This document shows positions 52,417 through 60,312 of a DNA stretch of 64,000 nucleotides, in pieces. Within the stretch, counting starts at the first letter, position 1. Each line of letters starts with the position of its first letter. The translations under genes and the position numbers were made by a program. Source of the DNA: Labilibaculum filiforme (GTDB taxonomy: Bacteria; Bacteroidota; Bacteroidia; Bacteroidales; Marinifilaceae); assembly GCF_002843315.1 (NCBI RefSeq), contig NZ_MVDD01000010.1, positions 62,001-126,000 on the forward strand. Direction: 5' to 3'. The notes under the pieces are model-generated. The model had not been told where the DNA came from and did not search any database. It saw nothing but the letters and a program-made list of their open reading frames with translations.

Positions 52417-53226
52417 ATGGAACAAAAAATTGTTGTGATTACAGGGGCTTCTTCTGGAATAGGAAAAGCATTGGCTTTAGAATTTGCTTCGCGCGGATCG
52501 AAAATTGTTTTGGCAGCAAGAAACCTCGAGAAATTAAAAGAGGTAGAGAAAAGTATTCTTGCTTTAGGAAGCGAAGTTTTAACCGTTAAAACAGATGTAA
52601 GTGTTGAGGAGGATTGCAAGAACTTGATTACAGAGACGGTAAAACGATTTGGCGGTGTAGATGTATTGATAAACAATGCAGGAATTTCGATGCGAGCTCT
52701 TTTTACAGATTTAGATTTATCGGTAATCAAGAATTTAATGGATGTTAATTTTTGGGGGACTGTCTTCTGCACTAAATTTGCAATGCCATACATTACCAAA
52801 TCAAAAGGTTCTGTGGTAGGTGTAATTTCGATTGCTGGTTATATTGGTTTGCCTGCAAGATCGGGGTATTCCGCTTCTAAATACGCAATTCGTGGATTTT
52901 TAGATACACTTCGTGTCGAAAATCTAAAAACCGGTGTTCATGTGTTGGTTGCAGCTCCTGGTTTTACTGCTTCAAATGTTCGAAATGTTGCTTTAACTGC
53001 TGATGGTTCTATGCAAGGGGAAACTCCTCGCGACGAAAGTAAAATGATGAGTGCCGAAGAATGTGCCCGCTTAATTGCCAAGGCAGTGGTGAACCGCAAA
53101 CGGGAATTGATCCTAACATTTATGGAAGGGAAATTAACAGTTTGGTTAAAAAAATGGTTTCCGGCTTTATTAGAGAGGCTTATCTATAATCATATGGCTA
53201 AAGAACCTAATTCTCCCCTAAAATAG
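52417..53226 (+). CDS. Short-chain dehydrogenase/reductase
   Basis: A 269-residue NAD(P)-dependent oxidoreductase of the classical SDR family. Motifs: VVITGASSGIGKALALEFA (cofactor), NNAGIS, the catalytic Ser in VISIAGYIGLPA and YSASKYAIRGF (YxxxK). The cofactor-binding RNLE after strand 2 (LAARNLEKLKE) suggests NADP. The substrate cannot be deduced; relatives include DltE-like and 3-ketodihydrosphingosine-reductase-like enzymes. It has its own promoter and is followed by the sigma-like gene after 130 bp. Confidence 0.93.
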   Translation: MEQKIVVITGASSGIGKALALEFASRGSKIVLAARNLEKLKEVEKSILALGSEVLTVKTDVSVEEDCKNLITETVKRFGGVDVLINNAGISMRALFTDLDLSVIKNLMDVNFWGTVFCTKFAMPYITKSKGSVVGVISIAGYIGLPARSGYSASKYAIRGFLDTLRVENLKTGVHVLVAAPGFTASNVRNVALTADGSMQGETPRDESKMMSAEECARLIAKAVVNRKRELILTFMEGKLTVWLKKWFPALLERLIYNHMAKEPNSPLK

Positions 53227-53318
53227 GAAGGGAAACAGGTTCGAAAAGTGTAATTTCCGACAACTATTTTTCTTAATGTAACCTTTAAAGGGGATATCAG
53301 TATACCGCGTTATTGTGA

Positions 53319-53326
53319 TAATTTTG
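53319..53326 (+). promoter_or_regulatory. -7 element before the sigma-like gene
   Basis: TAATTTTG is an exact -7 match, predicting a start near 53333 and a short leader to the ATG at 53357. This supports that ATG over an in-frame GTG at 53315. Confidence 0.45.
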
Positions 53327-53356
53327 CAATTATTACTACTGCTACTACATAAAACA

Positions 53357-54079
53357 ATGGATAAATCACATTTTAATACGTTTATCTTCTCCAATGCGGA
53401 TAAGATCTACTATTACGTATATTGCTTATTAAGAAATGAGGAGGAAACCCACCAAGTGGTGAGTCTTACCATTGAACAGTGTTGGATGGAGCGAAAGAAG
53501 TTTAGCCACACCGATATGATTTATGTGTTTAAAACTGCAAGGAAATTAGCAGCTGTTAAGGCTTCGGGGGCTGAAAATAGAATGGAACTAAGTTATACCG
53601 ATAACCTAGAGAATGCTACGAATCCTATTTTGTCACGTTTTTGTATCTTAACGCAAGATTTATCGCCCCTGCAAGCCGAAGTAATGTGTTTGCGTTCCAT
53701 GGTACGATTACGAATGGATGATATTTCAATTCTTGTAGGATTGGGAATAAATAATGTTCAATCTATCTTATCCGTGGTGCGAAAAATAATTCGAGCCAGA
53801 ATAGATCCTAATGGCATTTTAAATGATTTGAGAAGGAATGAGGTTTTGACAAAGTATTATTCCGGAAAATCTACAATTGAGGAGGAAGAGCAACTTCGAC
53901 TATATTTTTCACGAATGGATTTATCGGATATAACTGTGGCAGACAGAGAACATTTTCAACTATTCTTAAGAATAGGAAATGCTCCAATGCCAACCGATTG
54001 TTCCGATCGTTTACTATTGAAAATAAAGGAAATACAAAATAGAGGGTGGCGAAGTGCTTTCCTGAAATTTTTTAAGTAG
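53357..54079 (+). CDS. Sigma-factor-like protein with a C-terminal extension
   Basis: A 240-residue protein. The first 155 residues resemble an ECF sigma factor: FSNADKIYYYVYCLLRNEEE then THQVVSLTIEQCWMERKKF for region 2, and DLSPLQAEVMCLRSMVRLRM then DDISILVGLGINNVQSILSVVRKIIRARI for region 4. Key acidic and basic positions of normal sigma region 2 are weakly conserved. The extra tail (about 160-240) contains LTKYYSGKSTIEEEEQLRLYFSRM, a helical segment reminiscent of anti-sigma N termini (FecR-like), followed by LLLKIKEI. A sigma/anti-sigma fusion or an inactive regulator are both possible. No anti-sigma gene is adjacent. Confidence 0.6.
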   Translation: MDKSHFNTFIFSNADKIYYYVYCLLRNEEETHQVVSLTIEQCWMERKKFSHTDMIYVFKTARKLAAVKASGAENRMELSYTDNLENATNPILSRFCILTQDLSPLQAEVMCLRSMVRLRMDDISILVGLGINNVQSILSVVRKIIRARIDPNGILNDLRRNEVLTKYYSGKSTIEEEEQLRLYFSRMDLSDITVADREHFQLFLRIGNAPMPTDCSDRLLLKIKEIQNRGWRSAFLKFFK

Positions 54080-54101
54080 CAGGAAAGCAGGCTCTTTAAA
54101 T

Positions 54102-54530
54102 TTACAAATCAGACTTAGCATCGGCTCCGTCAAAAAACTCCCGATGAGGGGGATTTGAGTTCAAGTCGTACAATTCGGCCCATTCCATTTTTACTCGAAA
54201 GAAAACTAAATTAGGATTATCCACAGATTGGTAAATCTCTTCTAAAGATTGACCTTCTCCAAAAATTTCTACTTGTATTTTATCCGAAACATCGAAAAAG
54301 GCTGTGCCTGCAACGCGAATTGAAATTTTGTCGTGCCAGCTTACCATTTCAACTTTAGGATTTTCTTTTAATTGCAGGTAAACTTCTTTATTTTTTGCGG
54401 TAGCAAAATATAAGTCTTGTTCTGTTAATTGCAGAATTTGAAAGATTCTTACCTTAGGACTTCCTTGATCATTAACTGTCGCTAAAGCAAGATCTCTGTG
54501 TTGGCTAAGTAATTTTATTAAATCCTTCAT
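54102..54530 (-). CDS. Pyridoxamine 5'-phosphate oxidase-family flavoprotein
   Basis: A 142-residue split-barrel FMN-binding protein: DLALATVNDQGSPKVRIFQI, DLYFATAKNKEVYLQLKENP, VSWHDKISIRVAGTA and VFFRVKMEWAELYDL. Members of this group (PNPOx-like) often act as pyridoxamine-like oxidases, haem-degrading or F420-type reductases; there are no features to choose between them. It is 26 bp after the YitT-family gene and probably in one transcript. Confidence 0.85.
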   Translation of the reverse strand: MKDLIKLLSQHRDLALATVNDQGSPKVRIFQILQLTEQDLYFATAKNKEVYLQLKENPKVEMVSWHDKISIRVAGTAFFDVSDKIQVEIFGEGQSLEEIYQSVDNPNLVFFRVKMEWAELYDLNSNPPHREFFDGADAKSDL

Positions 54531-54556
54531 AAGTATAAAAATTAGTTTGCGTGACT

Positions 54557-55567
54557 TTATTCCAAACGTTCATTAAGAGATTTGAACCCTTTGCCTAAAA
54601 TTTCATTTGTTTCCATTACTGAAACAAAAGCTACGGGGTCAATAGAATGAATGTAATCTTGTAACATCGATAGTTCTCGTCTATTTACAACAATAAAAAT
54701 TATCGATTTTTCCTTTAAATCAAGTGTACGGTTGCCTTTTATAATAGTTCCATTAAGGTTAAAGTCTTCAGTAATTTTTTTTCTGATTTCTTCATATTTA
54801 TCCGAAATAATAAATAATGCTTTTTCGTATGTAGAACCTTGTAAGGTGATATCGGTAACTTTTCCAATAATAAAAAGAACAATCCAGGAATACAGCGGAA
54901 TTTGCCAATCTATTTTAATGTATAAACTACTTAAAATAATTAAAGAGTCTACATAAATTACAAGTTGCCCAAGAGGAAGTCCAGTATATTTTGCACCAAT
55001 CATTGCAATAATATCTGTTCCAACCGAACTAGCTCGTGCCTTAATTACTAATCCTAAACCAAATCCAATAAAAATACCGCCAAAAATACAGGATAGTAAT
55101 ACATCATCCACCAATGGAATAAATCCCCACCAAGTACTCACAACATCTATAAATAATGCGCATAAAATGAAGGATATAAAGGTTTTGATGCCAAAACGGG
55201 GACCTAACAATTTTATACCTATCAAACACAAAGGAATGTTGATGGCTAAACTTGCTAATCCAACAGGAATACCTCCACCGTACTTTCTAAACAAATCATT
55301 CGAATAATCCATGAATTGATAGAGTAAGTTGGAGAAAAAACCATCGTAATCGGCAGGGTTTAGCGTGCCAAAAATACCATGAGGGAATAATCCTATGGTG
55401 AGTTTGTTTATAACAATACCTAAACCGTAAACGCTGCCTGGCACAATTCCATGTGGAATAATAAAAAATACAAAACCAGCAGCCACAACAAATGCGCCGA
55501 AAATTAAAATGGTATAATTATAAAACCATTTGCCTGAAAAAGGAATGTCTTTTTGTATAAAAGTCAA
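54557..55567 (-). CDS. YitT family membrane protein
   Basis: A 336-residue integral membrane protein with about five to six helices (YNYTILIFGAFVVAAGFVFF, GIVPGSVYGLGIVIN, LASLAINIPLCLIGIKLLG, ISFILCALFIDVVS, VLLSCIFGGIFIGFGLGLVI), the YitT/DUF161 family. After the helices comes a cytosolic DUF2179 domain (LFIISDKYEEIRKKITEDF, TIIKGNRTLDLKEKSIIFIV). Transported substrate unknown. The motif RASSVGTDIIAM is typical. It is upstream of the PNPOx-like gene. Confidence 0.92.
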   Translation of the reverse strand: MTFIQKDIPFSGKWFYNYTILIFGAFVVAAGFVFFIIPHGIVPGSVYGLGIVINKLTIGLFPHGIFGTLNPADYDGFFSNLLYQFMDYSNDLFRKYGGGIPVGLASLAINIPLCLIGIKLLGPRFGIKTFISFILCALFIDVVSTWWGFIPLVDDVLLSCIFGGIFIGFGLGLVIKARASSVGTDIIAMIGAKYTGLPLGQLVIYVDSLIILSSLYIKIDWQIPLYSWIVLFIIGKVTDITLQGSTYEKALFIISDKYEEIRKKITEDFNLNGTIIKGNRTLDLKEKSIIFIVVNRRELSMLQDYIHSIDPVAFVSVMETNEILGKGFKSLNERLE

Positions 55568-55749
55568 AGCGATTATGATTTATGAGGTTGAAATAAATTT
55601 TTAAGTCTTTCTAGTTTTTTACAAAATAATAGTTTTTATTGATATTTATTGAGCTTTCGCAGATATTTTTCTATTAAAATAAATTGAATTGGTATTGTTT
55701 TGTTAGCAAAGAATTGATTGTTTTGCATCACGATTAAATACGATAAACT

Positions 55750-56298
55750 ATGAGGGCTAAAATTAGTAAGTTACTAATGCAATTGTGTGGGTGGAAATAT
55801 ATTGGGGATATGCCACAGGTGAAGAAGGCTGTGGTGATTGCGGTTCCGCATACTTCAAATTGGGATTTTGTTTGGGGAAAACTTGCTTTTTTATCCAATA
55901 ACATTCCTACAACTGTATTAATGAAAAAGGAGATGTTTGTATTTCCTTTCAAATATATTTTGAAAGCTTGGGGAGTAATTCCCGTTAATCGCTCCACAAA
56001 AGGAAATATGACTGATGAGTTGGCTAAAGAGTTTGCTGCTCGCGAGTCTTTGTATCTTTCTATTGCACCCGAGGGGAGTCGCAGCCTTCGTTCCGAATGG
56101 AAAAAGGGTTTTTACTATATCGCACTTAAGGCGAATGTTCCTATTTATTTGGCCGAAATAAATTACGAGGAAAAAACCTTAACTTGTGGCGAAGCTTTTT
56201 ATCCAACAGGCGATATAGAGAAGGATATGCTAAAGATTAAAAGTAAATACATTAATTGTAAACCGAAATATCCAGCAAATTTTACAACTGGATTGTAA
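55750..56298 (+). CDS. Lysophospholipid / 1-acylglycerol-3-phosphate acyltransferase-like protein
   Basis: A 182-residue protein of the PlsC family. The catalytic Hx4D box is VPHTSNWDFVWGKLAF, followed by a hydrophobic patch (NIPTTVLMKKEMFVFPFKYI) and motif III APEGSRSLRSEWKKGFYYIA. It is shorter than classical PlsC (about 240) and lacks a clear membrane helix, similar to the Bacteroidota short acyltransferase group. It transfers an acyl chain to a lipid or sugar acceptor. The nitrilase gene starts 14 bp later, so the two are probably cotranscribed. Confidence 0.88.
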   Translation: MRAKISKLLMQLCGWKYIGDMPQVKKAVVIAVPHTSNWDFVWGKLAFLSNNIPTTVLMKKEMFVFPFKYILKAWGVIPVNRSTKGNMTDELAKEFAARESLYLSIAPEGSRSLRSEWKKGFYYIALKANVPIYLAEINYEEKTLTCGEAFYPTGDIEKDMLKIKSKYINCKPKYPANFTTGL

Positions 56299-56312
56299 TT
56301 GTAGAAAAAAGT

Positions 56313-57092
56313 ATGAGCAATACTCTTAGAATTAGTTTGGTTCAAGTGGAATTAATTTGGGGAAATGTGGACGAGAATCTTTCCAAAATCTCGAAATTAC
56401 TGTTGCCTCTAAAAAATCAGACGGATTTAATTGTTTTGCCCGAGATGTTCTCATCAGGTTTTATGATGGAGAACAAAAATCTAATTGCTCCAAAAGCTAA
56501 GGTCACTCTAAATTGGATGCAGAGTCAAGCTAGAGAATTAAATGCAACTCTTCTTGGAAGTATAATTGTTGAAGAGAACGGAGCGTATTTTAATCGCTTG
56601 TATTGTGTCGATGGAACTAAAATTATTTGTTCTTACGATAAACGCCATTTGTTTAGAATGGGAGAGGAGCATCATCATTTTTCAGGCGGTAACAATCAGG
56701 TTATTTTTAAGCTTGGTAAATGGAGAATTCGTCCTTTAGTATGTTATGATTTGCGTTTCCCGGTATGGAGCCGTAATCGGAATGATTACGATATTTTGCT
56801 GTATGTTGCTAATTGGCCGGAAGCACGCAGAGAGGTTTGGAATACTCTTTTAAAAGCTAGAGCCATAGAGAATCAGTCATTTGTGGCTGGCGTAAATCGG
56901 GTTGGAACCGATGGGTTAGGACTTTCCTATGCTGGAGATTCTGCTCTTTTTAATGCAAAAGGCAAGCTTGTTGGGAAATGTGCCGATCATAGCGAAGCAA
57001 TTACTACTCTTTCTTTAAATTTAGAGGAACTAAATGAGTTCCGAAGAAAATTCCCCGTTCATTTGGATGCAGATTCATTTCAAATAAGCTAA
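56313..57092 (+). CDS. Nitrilase-superfamily amidohydrolase (omega-amidase/YafV type)
   Basis: A 259-residue carbon-nitrogen hydrolase with the Glu-Lys-Cys triad: LIVLPEMFSSGF (Glu), YDKRHLFRMGEEH (Lys) and RPLVCYDLRFPVW (Cys), then NWPEARREVWNTLLKARAIE. The GEEHHHFSGG and ADSxDYGNWPE-like context fits YafV / omega-amidase, which hydrolyses alpha-ketoglutaramate or alpha-ketosuccinamate. It is cotranscribed with the acyltransferase. The nitrilase call is firm, the substrate class likely. Confidence 0.92.
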   Translation: MSNTLRISLVQVELIWGNVDENLSKISKLLLPLKNQTDLIVLPEMFSSGFMMENKNLIAPKAKVTLNWMQSQARELNATLLGSIIVEENGAYFNRLYCVDGTKIICSYDKRHLFRMGEEHHHFSGGNNQVIFKLGKWRIRPLVCYDLRFPVWSRNRNDYDILLYVANWPEARREVWNTLLKARAIENQSFVAGVNRVGTDGLGLSYAGDSALFNAKGKLVGKCADHSEAITTLSLNLEELNEFRRKFPVHLDADSFQIS

Positions 57093-57124
57093 ATCATAAC
57101 ATATATTCATCTGATTAATAGCGG

Positions 57125-57146
57125 ATTGTTACTTTATTGTAACAAT
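57125..57146 (+). promoter_or_regulatory. Perfect palindrome upstream of the blaI-like gene
   Basis: ATTGTTAC (57125-57132), six bases and GTAACAAT (57139-57146) form an 8-bp perfect dyad. It lies about 16 bp before the blaI promoter. It is unlike the AACTAA dyad, so a different regulator may bind. Confidence 0.5.
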
Positions 57147-57161
57147 ATACTTCTAATGCGC

Positions 57162-57192
57162 TTGTAAAACTAAGCTTATAGTTATATATTTA
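57162..57192 (+). promoter_or_regulatory. blaI-like gene promoter with operator in the spacer
   Basis: TTG (57162-57164), a 20-bp spacer and TATATTTA (57185-57192; 7 of 8) form a promoter. Inside the spacer lies AACTAAGCTTATAGTT (57168-57183), which matches AACTAA-N4-TTAGTT with one mismatch. The same dyad recurs at 59447 and 60251. Confidence 0.6.
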
Positions 57193-57219
57193 TGTCTAAG
57201 AAACTATCCTAAAATAAAA

Positions 57220-57597
57220 TTGATGAAAGAATTAACTCGGGCAGAAGAACAGGTGATGCAAATCCTATGGGATCTTGAAAATGCATTTGTGAAGGAAATC
57301 ATTGAGAAAATACCGGAACCCAAACCTGCTTACAATACTATATCTACAATTACCCGAATACTTGAGAAGAAAGGTTTTGTTAGTCATATCGCTTATGGCA
57401 AAAGTCATCAGTATTTTCCATTGATGGGAAAAAAAGAATATACACGAAAATTTATGAAAGGCTTTGTTCGCAATTATTTTTCGAATTCGTATCGTGATAT
57501 GGTTTCATTTTTTGCGAAAGAAGAGCAAGTAAGTTTATCGGAATTGGAAGAGGTGAAAAGAATGGTTGAAGAACAAATTAAAAAGCAAAGCAGATAA
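57220..57597 (+). CDS. BlaI/MecI/CopY-family winged-helix repressor
   Basis: A 125-residue repressor: LTRAEEQVMQILWDLENAFV then KEIIEKIPEPKPAYNTISTI and TRILEKKGFVSHIAYGKSHQ, the winged helix of BlaI/MecI, and a C-terminal dimerisation helix (SLSELEEVKRMVEEQIKKQ). In beta-lactam resistance such repressors are cleaved in response to the BlaR1 sensor encoded next to them; here the next gene 11 bp later encodes an M56 sensor-peptidase. No beta-lactamase is adjacent, so the signal may be different. A probable operator lies in its own promoter. Confidence 0.95.
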   Translation: MMKELTRAEEQVMQILWDLENAFVKEIIEKIPEPKPAYNTISTITRILEKKGFVSHIAYGKSHQYFPLMGKKEYTRKFMKGFVRNYFSNSYRDMVSFFAKEEQVSLSELEEVKRMVEEQIKKQSR

Positions 57598-57608
57598 GTT
57601 CCTACTAA

Positions 57609-59426
57609 ATGGTGACAGGCATAATCTTATATTTTTTGCAATCGGCAATATGCATGGCTTTTTTTTATGCCTTGTATTGGTTGTTCTTAAAAAGGGATAC
57701 CTTTTTTAGAGTGAACCGACTATTCCTTTTGCTTACATTGTTTGCCGCTTTATTAATTCCAACATTAGAAATCCCATTTCAGCCCGAACCTAAAAGTAGT
57801 GTCGAAAATCCATTGCATGTATTAGATGCTGTTGTAATAGCATCGCAGCAGTATTTAAATAGTAATATGCTCGAAGAGGTTGTTGTTACGGTAAGTGTAA
57901 AAAAAACCTTTACATGGTACCAATACCTTGGTGTAGCTTATATTGTGGGCGTATTCCTTTTCTCAATTCGGTTTTTTATAAATCTATTTCAGTTGTTTTC
58001 TTGGACCAGAAGTAGTCGAATTGTTTATGAAAAAGGCTTGCGATTGGTAATCATGAATGATAATTATCCTCCTTTTTCGTTTCTAAATTCGGTCTTTATT
58101 AGTAAGGATGATTATCACAAAGAAAACTTTACCTCCATTATAGCCCACGAAAGAGTCCATGTGGATCAACTTCATACTTTCGATTTATTGTTGATTGAAA
58201 TTCTTACCGTAATTTTCTGGATGAATCCGTTTATTTGGTTTTATAAGTCATCCATTCAGGAGGTGCATGAATATTTAGCCGATGATAAAGTGGTGAACGA
58301 AGCTGTGAATGCCAACGAGTACAAGATGCATATTGTGAATCAATTCGCAGGAGGAGATCTGTTTCGCTTGGCTAATAATTTTGGTCAATCAACACTGAAA
58401 AAAAGGATCTCGATGCTTGGTAGAATAAAAACACCAAGAATTGCATTAATAAAACTGTTACTGATTGTACCAATTTTTGTTGTGTTATTATCCGCTTTTG
58501 CGTTTACAATTAAAGAGGAGGAAAAGTTAGATACTGAATTCTCATTCAAGGAGTTATTGCCTGTTGATTTAAATGTATTTTCCTCTTTACGAAGAGAACC
58601 TTCCTATTTTTTCGATGAGTCGGAAACTCAGTTTGCTAGGCCAATTTTCACAAAAAAAATTAATAAGCTAGAGTATAAGGAGACAATTAACGCCGAAGAG
58701 GTAAAAGTAATTACGGATGAAATGCCTGTATTTCAGGGTGGTACTATGGCTTTGCAAAAATATCTTGCAAATCATATTAAGTATCCTAAAATTGCTCAAG
58801 AAAGAAAGATTGAAGGACGTGTGTTTGTTTCCTTTGTGATTAATAAGGAAGGTAAAGTTGTTAACTCCACTATAGCGAGAGGAGTTCATCCAATTTTAAA
58901 TAAGGAAGCCTTAAGGGTTGTGTCAACGCTTCCAAAATGGAATCCTGGAAAAAAAGACGGAGAATTGGTAAATATAGCCTACACAATTCCTATTAATTTT
59001 CAGTTGAGCAACTTGTTTGATAAACCAATTAATTTGCCAGATCCATTAGCTACAAGAATTAAGAATTCGTCGGATTATCATCTAAACAATATTCTTGATA
59101 TTAAAGCTAATAGTGAATATGTTCTTGTTGAGAAAATGCCACAATTTACCGGAGATAATGGAAATTTAAGAAAGTATATTGCAAAAAATATTCAATATCC
59201 TATTTTGGCTGCCGAGCAGGGCTACGAAGGGCAAGTTTTTGTTCAGTTTGTTGTGAATACTTTAGGGAATGTTACAAAAGTAAAAGTTATAAAAGGTGCA
59301 AATGTTGAATTAAATAAGGAAGCTATGCGAGTAATTAATAACATGCCTAATTGGGTGCCCGGAGAGCAACATGGAAAAAAAGTTGAGGTTAAATATACAA
59401 TTCCTATTCGTTTTTCTTTGAACTAA
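57609..59426 (+). CDS. M56 (BlaR1-type) membrane metallopeptidase with two TonB_C domains
   Basis: A 605-residue membrane protein. Helices lie at about 5-27, 38-52 and 105-127; a zinc site HERVH (180-184) and Glu221 in HEYLADD follow; another helix is at about 283-302. Two TonB C-terminal domains then occupy about 369-457 and 513-605, each with PQF/PVFxGG, L.KYLANHIKYP or LRKYIAKNIQYP, GRVFVSFVI or GQVFVQFVV and NKEALRV or NKEAMRV. Instead of the penicillin-binding sensor of BlaR1, the sensor side is TonB-like, as seen in other Bacteroidota. It probably senses an envelope partner and cleaves the BlaI-type repressor. Confidence 0.9.
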   Translation: MVTGIILYFLQSAICMAFFYALYWLFLKRDTFFRVNRLFLLLTLFAALLIPTLEIPFQPEPKSSVENPLHVLDAVVIASQQYLNSNMLEEVVVTVSVKKTFTWYQYLGVAYIVGVFLFSIRFFINLFQLFSWTRSSRIVYEKGLRLVIMNDNYPPFSFLNSVFISKDDYHKENFTSIIAHERVHVDQLHTFDLLLIEILTVIFWMNPFIWFYKSSIQEVHEYLADDKVVNEAVNANEYKMHIVNQFAGGDLFRLANNFGQSTLKKRISMLGRIKTPRIALIKLLLIVPIFVVLLSAFAFTIKEEEKLDTEFSFKELLPVDLNVFSSLRREPSYFFDESETQFARPIFTKKINKLEYKETINAEEVKVITDEMPVFQGGTMALQKYLANHIKYPKIAQERKIEGRVFVSFVINKEGKVVNSTIARGVHPILNKEALRVVSTLPKWNPGKKDGELVNIAYTIPINFQLSNLFDKPINLPDPLATRIKNSSDYHLNNILDIKANSEYVLVEKMPQFTGDNGNLRKYIAKNIQYPILAAEQGYEGQVFVQFVVNTLGNVTKVKVIKGANVELNKEAMRVINNMPNWVPGEQHGKKVEVKYTIPIRFSLN

Positions 59427-59446
59427 TAAATTTTTTTACGTATATT

Positions 59447-59482
59447 AACTAAGAAATTAGTTATAGAACTAATTTCTTAGGA
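59447..59482. promoter_or_regulatory. Large perfect inverted repeat with AACTAA dyads before tonB1
   Basis: CTAAGAAATTAGTT (59449-59462) and AACTAATTTCTTAG (59467-59480) are exact reverse complements around ATAG. The left arm also holds AACTAAGAAATTAGTT (59447-59462), an exact AACTAA-N4-TTAGTT site, and the right arm a second partial site. No T-run follows, so an operator is more likely than a terminator. A promoter at consensus spacing was not found here. Confidence 0.6.
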
Positions 59483-59527
59483 ATAAAATAAAACCAATTT
59501 ATATTGTCTAACCAAAAAACCTTTATT

Positions 59528-60229
59528 ATGGAAGTTAAGAAAAACCCCCGCTATGATTTGGAAAAGAAACGAGGTTTATTTTTACAAATCGGATTACTAT
59601 TTAGCCTTGTGCTTGTTTTAATGGCATTCGAGTACGAGACAAAAGTAGAAGAAATTGCAGTTTTGGATTTCGATGTGCTGGAGGAAATGGATGAGATTAT
59701 TCCTATAACCGTGCAGGAAAAACAAGCGCCCAAAGAGGTGCCAAAGATTAAAGAATTAATATTAACCGAATTAACTTTAGTTGAGGATGATGTAGATGTG
59801 GATGATTTGGAAATAATTGATTCTAATGTATCTGAAGATGACACTTACGCTATTGCTGATATTAGAGAAGAGATAGAAGAAGTGGAAGATGTTCCTTTTG
59901 TGAGAGTAGAGCAAATGCCAATTTTTAATCCCTCTAGAAATTCGACTTATGACGAAGGATTAAAGGATTTGTTTATTACCATGCAAAAAATGACAAAATA
60001 TCCGATGCTGGCGCAGGAAAATGGGATTGAAGGGAAAGTGTACGTTCGATTTGTAGTTACAAAAACAGGAAATATCGAACAGATTCAGGTAATGAGACCG
60101 GTTGATCCTTCTTTAGATAAAGAAGCCATTCGAGTAGTACAGAATTTGCCAAAGTTTAAACCTGGAATGCAAAGAAACAAACCAGTAAGTGTTTGGTTTA
60201 GTGGATATATTTCGTTTGTATTACAATAG
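59528..60229 (+). CDS. TonB energy transducer paralogue 1
   Basis: A 233-residue protein from the ATG at 59528 (a TTG at 59504 would add eight residues). It follows the Bacteroidota TonB layout: MEVKKNPRYDLEKKRGLFLQ, one membrane helix (IGLLFSLVLVLMAF, about 22-35), an acidic spacer rich in Asp and Glu rather than Pro-rich, and a TonB C-terminal domain (about 125-233) with KYPMLAQENGIEGKVYVRF, VDPSLDKEAIRVVQNLP and KFKPGMQRNKPVSVW. It would transmit proton-motive-force energy to receptors. The AACTAA dyad lies 45 bp upstream. Confidence 0.93.
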   Translation: MEVKKNPRYDLEKKRGLFLQIGLLFSLVLVLMAFEYETKVEEIAVLDFDVLEEMDEIIPITVQEKQAPKEVPKIKELILTELTLVEDDVDVDDLEIIDSNVSEDDTYAIADIREEIEEVEDVPFVRVEQMPIFNPSRNSTYDEGLKDLFITMQKMTKYPMLAQENGIEGKVYVRFVVTKTGNIEQIQVMRPVDPSLDKEAIRVVQNLPKFKPGMQRNKPVSVWFSGYISFVLQ

Positions 60230-60250
60230 GTCTATTTTTTTAAACTCTAT

Positions 60251-60295
60251 AACTAAATAGTTAGTTGTAGAGGATTGAAAGTCACGATACGTTTC
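60251..60295 (+). promoter_or_regulatory. tonB2 promoter with overlapping dyad operator
   Basis: AACTAAATAGTTAGTT (60251-60266) is an exact AACTAA-N4-TTAGTT dyad. Its end overlaps TTG (60265-60267), which is followed by a 20-bp spacer and TACGTTTC (60288-60295; 7 of 8). A bound repressor would block the -33 element. Confidence 0.6.
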
Positions 60296-60312
60296 ATTAA
60301 AAAATCACGATT

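Noticed and set aside
59449-59480. Long perfect inverted repeat read as an intrinsic terminator after the M56 gene
   Set aside because: No T-run follows on either strand at the stem base, and the arms contain the AACTAA dyad, so an operator reading is preferred.
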